DNA from: an uncultured Collinsella sp.
Lineage (GTDB): Bacteria; Actinomycetota; Coriobacteriia; Coriobacteriales; Coriobacteriaceae
Direction of reading: 5' to 3'
NCBI GenBank assembly: GCA_905204635.1
Contig: CAJLAN010000042.1
Coordinates: 1 to 10,080 of the forward strand
DNA length: 10,080 nucleotides
The notes below the pieces were generated by a model. That model made no database searches. It saw only the letters and a program-made list of their open reading frames with translations, and had not been told where the DNA came from. Positions 6,380 to 10,080 of this stretch are shown in pieces (positions within the stretch are counted from its first letter, which is position 1; each line of letters starts with the position of its first letter). Both the position numbers and the translations under genes were made by a program.

Positions 6380-7624
6380 ATGTCTAAAGGACTGAATGTA
6401 CACAGCGAGATTGGTAAGCTCAAGAAAGTTGTGCTTCACCGCCCCGGTCGTGACCTTGTGAACGTAAAGGCGGAAGAGTTCGAGGATGTCTGGATTCACG
6501 ACTGTTTCTATCTTGATGTGGCTCAAAAGGAGCATGATGCCTTTGCGGATCTTCTGAGGAGCGAAGGTGTTGAGGTTCTCTATATGGAGAAACTCGTTGC
6601 TGAGGCGCTGGATGCATGCCCCTCGGCTCGCGCTGAGTTTACCGATACATTTATGGCTGAGAGCGGGATTGTCAATCCTCTGCTTGAGCAGGCTGTTCGT
6701 GAAAAGCTCGACGCTATTTCAGATTCGTATCAGTTTGTACTTGAGGCTATGGGGGGGTATCGTTATCGTGACCTTGAGCTGCCTCGCGTCTCGACTACGC
6801 TTAGTATGATGGATAATGAGGATGCGAAGCCCGATGATTTGGTGTTGAAGCCTCTTCCGAGCTCGTATTTCTCTCGCGATCCTCTTGCTTCCGTGGGCAA
6901 AGGCGTTCTGCTTCACCATATGTATTGGAAACAGCGAGATCGTGAAGTGCCCTTCTATGAAGCGATTTTCAAATACCATCCCGATTATGTAGGGACTCCG
7001 ATTTGGTACGACCATAAGAATCCCTGGCATATCGAGGGCGGTGATGTGCTTAACATTAACGCTCATACCTTGGCTATTGGAATTAGCCAGCGAACTGAGG
7101 CGGCTGCGATTGAGGAGCTTGCAAAGAATTTGTTCTGGGGATCTGGGAATTCTGAGATCGATACCGTTTACGCTATTAAAATCCCCAACGGCTATGCTTA
7201 CATGCATCTTGACACCGTTTGCACCATGGTGGATTTCGATAAGTTCACAGTTTATCCCGGTATTTTTGAGACCCTTCGTGTTTATCGTCTGACTCGTGGT
7301 GACTCTGAGGGAATGGTCGCTGTTCAAGAGATTGATGACACGCTTGAACATATTCTTGAAATGGCTACTGGCGTGGAGAAGGTGCAGCTTATTGAGTGCG
7401 GTGCCGGCGATATGGTTGAGGCATCTCGCGAGCAGTGGAACGACGGGTCGAACACTCTTGCCGTTGCTCCTGGTAAAGTCTGTGTTTACGAGCGCAATGT
7501 TGTCACAAATGATGAGCTCTACAAGAACGGTTTGGAACTTTTGGTCGTTCCCTCCGAGGAGCTGTCCCGCGGTCGTGGCGGCCCGCGCTGCATGAGCATG
7601 CCCTTCTGGCGCGAAGATATTTAG
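6380..7624 (+). CDS. arcA: Arginine deiminase
   Basis: The 414-residue product is a typical-length arginine deiminase (arginine + H2O to citrulline + NH3), the first enzyme of the ADI pathway. Motifs in order: LHRPGRDL (19-26), DVAQKEHDAF (46-55), YFSRDP with catalytic D167, MYWKQRDRE with R186, HIEGGD (H217, E219, D222), GISQRT (R238), MHLDT (H276, D278) and the nucleophile C404 in GRGGPRCMSMP. These match the catalytic Asp, Glu, His, Asp and Cys of characterised bacterial enzymes. One point to note: the PN usually found before the YFTRD motif reads PS here, replacing an asparagine that contacts the substrate carboxylate in the Pseudomonas enzyme. GGAG eight bases upstream sets the start. 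It lies 28 nt after the antiporter and 32 nt before arcB, so the three form one transcription unit. This is the more canonical of the two deiminases in the window. Confidence 0.95.
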   Translation: MSKGLNVHSEIGKLKKVVLHRPGRDLVNVKAEEFEDVWIHDCFYLDVAQKEHDAFADLLRSEGVEVLYMEKLVAEALDACPSARAEFTDTFMAESGIVNPLLEQAVREKLDAISDSYQFVLEAMGGYRYRDLELPRVSTTLSMMDNEDAKPDDLVLKPLPSSYFSRDPLASVGKGVLLHHMYWKQRDREVPFYEAIFKYHPDYVGTPIWYDHKNPWHIEGGDVLNINAHTLAIGISQRTEAAAIEELAKNLFWGSGNSEIDTVYAIKIPNGYAYMHLDTVCTMVDFDKFTVYPGIFETLRVYRLTRGDSEGMVAVQEIDDTLEHILEMATGVEKVQLIECGAGDMVEASREQWNDGSNTLAVAPGKVCVYERNVVTNDELYKNGLELLVVPSEELSRGRGGPRCMSMPFWREDI

Positions 7625-7642
7625 TTGCAAATCCACTGTGAT

Positions 7643-7647
7643 AGGAG
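7643..7647 (+). promoter_or_regulatory. Ribosome binding site deciding the arcB start
   Basis: AGGAG abuts an ATG at 7648 and lies nine bases before the in-frame ATG at 7657. The latter has workable spacing and gives an N-terminus aligned with other catabolic OTCases, so 7657 is preferred. Confidence 0.5.
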
Positions 7648-7656
7648 ATGGCGAAT

Positions 7657-8667
7657 ATGGGTGTTAACATCGCTGGGCGCAGTTTTCTGAAGCTGCTTGA
7701 TTACACGACGGAAGAGATTGAGTATCTGCTTGAGCTTTCTGCTAACTTCAAAAGCATGAAGCGTGCCGGTGTTCCGCATAAATACCTTGAAGGTAAGAAT
7801 ATTGTTTTGCTATTTGAGAAGACTTCCACGCGTACTCGTTGCGCCTTCGAAGTTGGTGCACTTGACCTTGGCATGGGTGTAACTTATTTGGATCCGGGCT
7901 CGTCCCAGATGGGCAAAAAGGAGTCGATTGAGGACACGGCTCGCGTCCTTGGCCGCATGTATGACGGAATTGAATACCGCGGCTTTGAGCAGACGAAGGT
8001 TGAGGAGCTTGCTGCAAAAGCTGGGGTTCCCGTTTGGAATGGGCTGACTACTGAATTTCACCCGACTCAAGTGCTTGCCGATATTCTGACCATGCGTGAA
8101 GAGTTTGGAGAGATTAAGGGCAGGAAACTTACATTTTTTGGTAAGGCGGCCGGAAACGTCGCCGATTCGCTCATGGTCATTTGCGCTAAGCTCGGCATTA
8201 ACTACTGTTCTTGCGGCCCAATCGGGGGAAATTCGGAGGGGGCTACATCCTATGACCCTGAACTCCTTGCAGAATGTAGTCGTATTGCGGCCGAGCATGG
8301 ATCGACGATTACCATTACAGAGGATATTGAGGAAGGCGCTCGTGATGCCGATGTAATTTACACGGATGTTTGGGTTGGCATGGGTCAGCCCGCAGAGCTG
8401 TGGGAAAGCCGCATTAAGCTAATGTCGCCGTATCGTGTGACCGCTGAGGTGATGTCTATGGCAAAGCCCGAGGCGATTTTCCTCCACTGCCTTCCGAGCT
8501 TCCACGATACTAATACTACTGTTGGTGCCGAAATTGCTGAGAAGTTTGGAGTCACCGAAATGGAAGTCACGGACGAGGTTTTTGAGTCCGATAAATCTCG
8601 TGTTTTCCAAGAAGCGGAGAATCGCATGCATACGATTAAGGCGGTGATGTACGCAACGCTTAAGTAG
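7657..8667 (+). CDS. arcB: Ornithine carbamoyltransferase, catabolic (ArcB)
   Basis: The 336-residue product belongs to the aspartate/ornithine carbamoyltransferase family. In this context it would run as the second ADI step, splitting citrulline with phosphate into ornithine and carbamoyl phosphate. Seen: the carbamoyl-phosphate loop STRTR (57-61), [13 protein letters not shown] (R108), HPTQ (135-138), HCLPSFHD (C278) and a C-terminal [11 protein letters not shown] (R323). Two substrate loops are unusual. The position normally reading GD(A/G)RNN is GKAAGN (162-167), keeping only the last asparagine. The ornithine-binding SMG loop reads DVWVGMG (D237, G241, M242), so the serine is lost. Both are at the amino acid side of the active site, so substrate preference could differ from a standard OTCase, though gene order strongly supports ornithine/citrulline. 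No carbamate kinase follows; the next gene is queA. Confidence 0.9.
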   Translation: MGVNIAGRSFLKLLDYTTEEIEYLLELSANFKSMKRAGVPHKYLEGKNIVLLFEKTSTRTRCAFEVGALDLGMGVTYLDPGSSQMGKKESIEDTARVLGRMYDGIEYRGFEQTKVEELAAKAGVPVWNGLTTEFHPTQVLADILTMREEFGEIKGRKLTFFGKAAGNVADSLMVICAKLGINYCSCGPIGGNSEGATSYDPELLAECSRIAAEHGSTITITEDIEEGARDADVIYTDVWVGMGQPAELWESRIKLMSPYRVTAEVMSMAKPEAIFLHCLPSFHDTNTTVGAEIAEKFGVTEMEVTDEVFESDKSRVFQEAENRMHTIKAVMYATLK

Positions 8668-8674
8668 CGGGGCG

Positions 8675-8721
8675 TTGAGAAAACAGTCGCAAATCTGTTT
8701 GCCATACTATATTTCTCTCAA
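8675..8721 (+). terminator. Possible weak hairpin after arcB
   Basis: TTGAGA (8675-8680) pairs with TCTCAA (8716-8721), enclosing a smaller hairpin AAACAG-N8-CTGTTT (8681-8700). It directly follows the arcB stop and could end the arc transcript. The stems are A/T-rich and no T run follows the outer stem, so this is tentative. Confidence 0.25.
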
Positions 8722-8752
8722 CAAGCTGATAGGATACAGGGGAGAATGATGC

Positions 8753-8783
8753 GCGCGTCAGTCGATTTTTTCGACTGACGCGC
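8753..8783. terminator. Perfect 13-bp hairpin with T5 loop between arcB and queA
   Basis: GCGCGTCAGTCGA (8753-8765) and its exact reverse complement (8771-8783) enclose a loop of five T. The stem is GC-rich and strong. Only CTTTG follows on the plus strand, so it lacks a classical U tract. It ends eight bases before the queA ribosome binding site, so it is either a U-poor terminator of the arc operon, or a leader hairpin that would influence queA expression if the queA promoter lies upstream (for example near TAGGAT at 8730-8735). Confidence 0.5.
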
Positions 8784-8801
8784 TTTGTGAAAGAGGCAAA
8801 G

Positions 8802-10013
8802 ATGCGTACCGATGATTTTGACTACAACCTTCCTGAGGAACTGATCGCCCAAGCTCCTGCCGAGCCGCGCGACTCCTGCCGCCTACTGGTGGTGGATCGC
8901 AAGGGCTCCCAGGCGGGAATGCCGCTGAAGCACGGCGGTACCGTTGAGCACCGCATCTTCCGCGACATCATCGACTATATCGAGCCGGGCGACGTGCTCG
9001 TCATCAACCAGACGCGCGTGATGCCGGCTCGCCTGATCGGTCGCAAAGCCGGCTCGGGCGGCGTGGTCGAGACCCTGCTGCTCAAGCGCCGCGAGGACGT
9101 GGATCCGCTGGGCCATGTTTGGGAGTGCTTGGTCAAGCCGGGCAAGCGCCTGAAGCCCGGTGCTCATATTGAGTATCGCGCCGGTGGCGCCCATGCGCCC
9201 GAGGGGGCTCCCGTGGTGCTGACGGCCGAGGTTGTCGACTTTGTCACCGATAGCCGCGGCGGCCGCCTGGTGCGTTTTGAGCCGGCCGGTTGCAATGCTG
9301 CCGGCGATCCGCGCACGCTCGACGAGGCCATTCACGCCGCCGGTCATGTGCCGTTGCCGCCCTACATTACCGATTACGAGGGCGATCCCGAGAAATATCA
9401 GACCGTGTACGCCATGAAGGAGGAGCACTCGGCTGCCGCTCCTACGGCGGGTCTGCATTTTACTCCTGAGCTCATGGCCGCTATCGAGGCCAAGGGTGCC
9501 AAGTTTGCCGCCGTCGAGCTCGAGGTGGGCATCGATACCTTCCGTTTGGTGGAGGAGGACGACCCTACGCAGCACGTCATGCACACCGAGCGCTACCACG
9601 TGTCGCAGGAGGTTGTCGACGCCGTGCATAAGGCCAAGGCCGAGGGTCATCGTGTGATCGCCGTCGGCACTACCGCGGTGCGCTCGCTCGAGAGCGCGTT
9701 TGACGCGGACGCGCCGGTGTCCGATCCGGCCGTGACGGCGCGCTATTTTGAAGGCCGCGAGGACGGGGCCGATACGCTTGGCCGCGGTGACATCGTGGTG
9801 CGCGAGAACGCCACGACGCAGCTTTACCTCATGCCCGGCTCGACCTATCACGTGGTCGACGCGCTGATCACGAACTTCCACGTGCCGCGCTCCACGCTCA
9901 TGATGCTCGTAAGCGCGCTTGCCACCCGCGACCAGATCATGGATGCCTACGCCGCTGCCATCGAAGAACGTTATCGCTTCTTCAGCTTTGGCGACGCGAT
10001 GCTCATTTGTTAG
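8802..10013 (+). CDS. queA: S-adenosylmethionine:tRNA ribosyltransferase-isomerase QueA
   Basis: QueA transfers and isomerises the ribosyl group of S-adenosylmethionine onto 7-aminomethyl-7-deazaguanine in tRNA, giving epoxyqueuosine, the substrate of QueH. Diagnostic stretches: DFDYNLPEELIAQAPAEPRD (5-24), GDVLVINQTRVMPARL (63-78), VPLPPYI (183-189), YQTVYA (199-204), AAPTAGLHFTPEL (212-224), VGTTAVRSLE (288-297), ITNFHVPRSTLMMLVSA (356-372) and the C-terminal YRFFSFGDAMLI. At 403 residues it is longer than the usual 340-360; the extra length lies in an insert at about residues 34-48, in loops near 126-172, and in a segment near 300-330. ATG 8802 is chosen because AGAGG lies five bases before it; the in-frame GTG at 8787 is less likely because it lies upstream of that site. 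Codon use returns to the GC-rich style of queH. Perfect hairpins lie immediately before and after it, suggesting an independent unit. Confidence 0.95.
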   Translation: MRTDDFDYNLPEELIAQAPAEPRDSCRLLVVDRKGSQAGMPLKHGGTVEHRIFRDIIDYIEPGDVLVINQTRVMPARLIGRKAGSGGVVETLLLKRREDVDPLGHVWECLVKPGKRLKPGAHIEYRAGGAHAPEGAPVVLTAEVVDFVTDSRGGRLVRFEPAGCNAAGDPRTLDEAIHAAGHVPLPPYITDYEGDPEKYQTVYAMKEEHSAAAPTAGLHFTPELMAAIEAKGAKFAAVELEVGIDTFRLVEEDDPTQHVMHTERYHVSQEVVDAVHKAKAEGHRVIAVGTTAVRSLESAFDADAPVSDPAVTARYFEGREDGADTLGRGDIVVRENATTQLYLMPGSTYHVVDALITNFHVPRSTLMMLVSALATRDQIMDAYAAAIEERYRFFSFGDAMLIC

Positions 10014-10041
10014 TTACGCGGTTCTACGAACCGCGTAACTA
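10011..10041. terminator. Perfect 14-bp hairpin at the queA stop
   Basis: TAGTTACGCGGTTC (10011-10024) and its exact reverse complement (10028-10041) enclose a 3-base loop. The left arm begins with the queA stop codon itself. It is a very stable, symmetrical stem with no T run on either side, so it fits the U-poor terminators proposed for actinobacteria or a bidirectional stop. The remaining 39 bases to the window end show nothing recognisable. Confidence 0.55.
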
Positions 10042-10080
10042 CTCGACGCTGCGCGGGCCGCATTTGGACAATCTGACGTT

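Noticed and set aside
6719..7636. Minus-strand 305-codon open frame opposite arcA
   Set aside because: Shadow of the arcA reading frame, with no recognisable domain and no sensible position in an operon.
8681..8801. preQ1 riboswitch or other known leader upstream of queA
   Set aside because: No preQ1 aptamer pattern is visible; only simple hairpins are present.
8883..9881. Long minus-strand open frame opposite queA
   Set aside because: High-GC shadow frame; queA on the plus strand has all family motifs, and the opposite frame has no recognisable domain.

Overview
The window looks like chromosome from a high-GC anaerobic actinobacterium, most likely a Coriobacteriia gut commensal of the Collinsella type. 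This is an inference from codon use, from the gene set (QueH-type queuosine enzyme, arginine deiminase pathway, YfcC-type antiporter) and from general resemblance of the proteins. No rRNA or other taxonomic marker is present.

Layout, left to right. (1) Minus strand, 1-1414: the 5' part of a methionyl-tRNA synthetase-like gene, cut by the window edge, with an altered KMSKS loop. (2) Plus strand, 1547-2099: a membrane zinc-metalloprotease-like gene (DUF3267 type) broken by a frameshift. Its original stop codon overlaps the ribosome binding site of the next gene. (3) Plus strand, 2110-2685: queH, epoxyqueuosine reductase. (4) Minus strand, 4655-2746: a divergent arginine deiminase followed after 2 nt by an XRE/LexA-like regulator. 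(5) A 253-bp divergent control region carrying two near-identical operator-like repeats 31 bp apart. (6) Plus strand, 4909-8667: YfcC-type basic amino acid antiporter, a canonical arginine deiminase (arcA) and a catabolic ornithine carbamoyltransferase (arcB). (7) Plus strand, 8802-10013: queA, with perfect hairpins on both sides.

The genes between about 2.75 and 8.7 kb are visibly richer in A/T and use more A/T-ending codons than the metG-like, queH and queA genes around them. They look like a self-contained, probably transferred arginine-catabolism island inserted between two queuosine genes. In the proposed scheme the antiporter imports arginine and exports ornithine. ArcA converts arginine to citrulline and ammonia, and ArcB splits citrulline with phosphate into ornithine and carbamoyl phosphate. 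The carbamate kinase (arcC) that would yield ATP is not in the window. The second deiminase and its attached repressor-like protein form the opposing arm of the divergent promoter, and that protein is the obvious candidate to bind the repeats.

The most interesting points are the deiminase-plus-regulator arm with its 31-bp-phased repeats, the unusual active-site loops of ArcB (GMG instead of SMG, and GKAAGN), the KASSS loop of the synthetase-like protein, and the frameshifted protease. I found no CRISPR array, transposase, phage gene or tRNA. No stretch over 300 bases lacks a gene.
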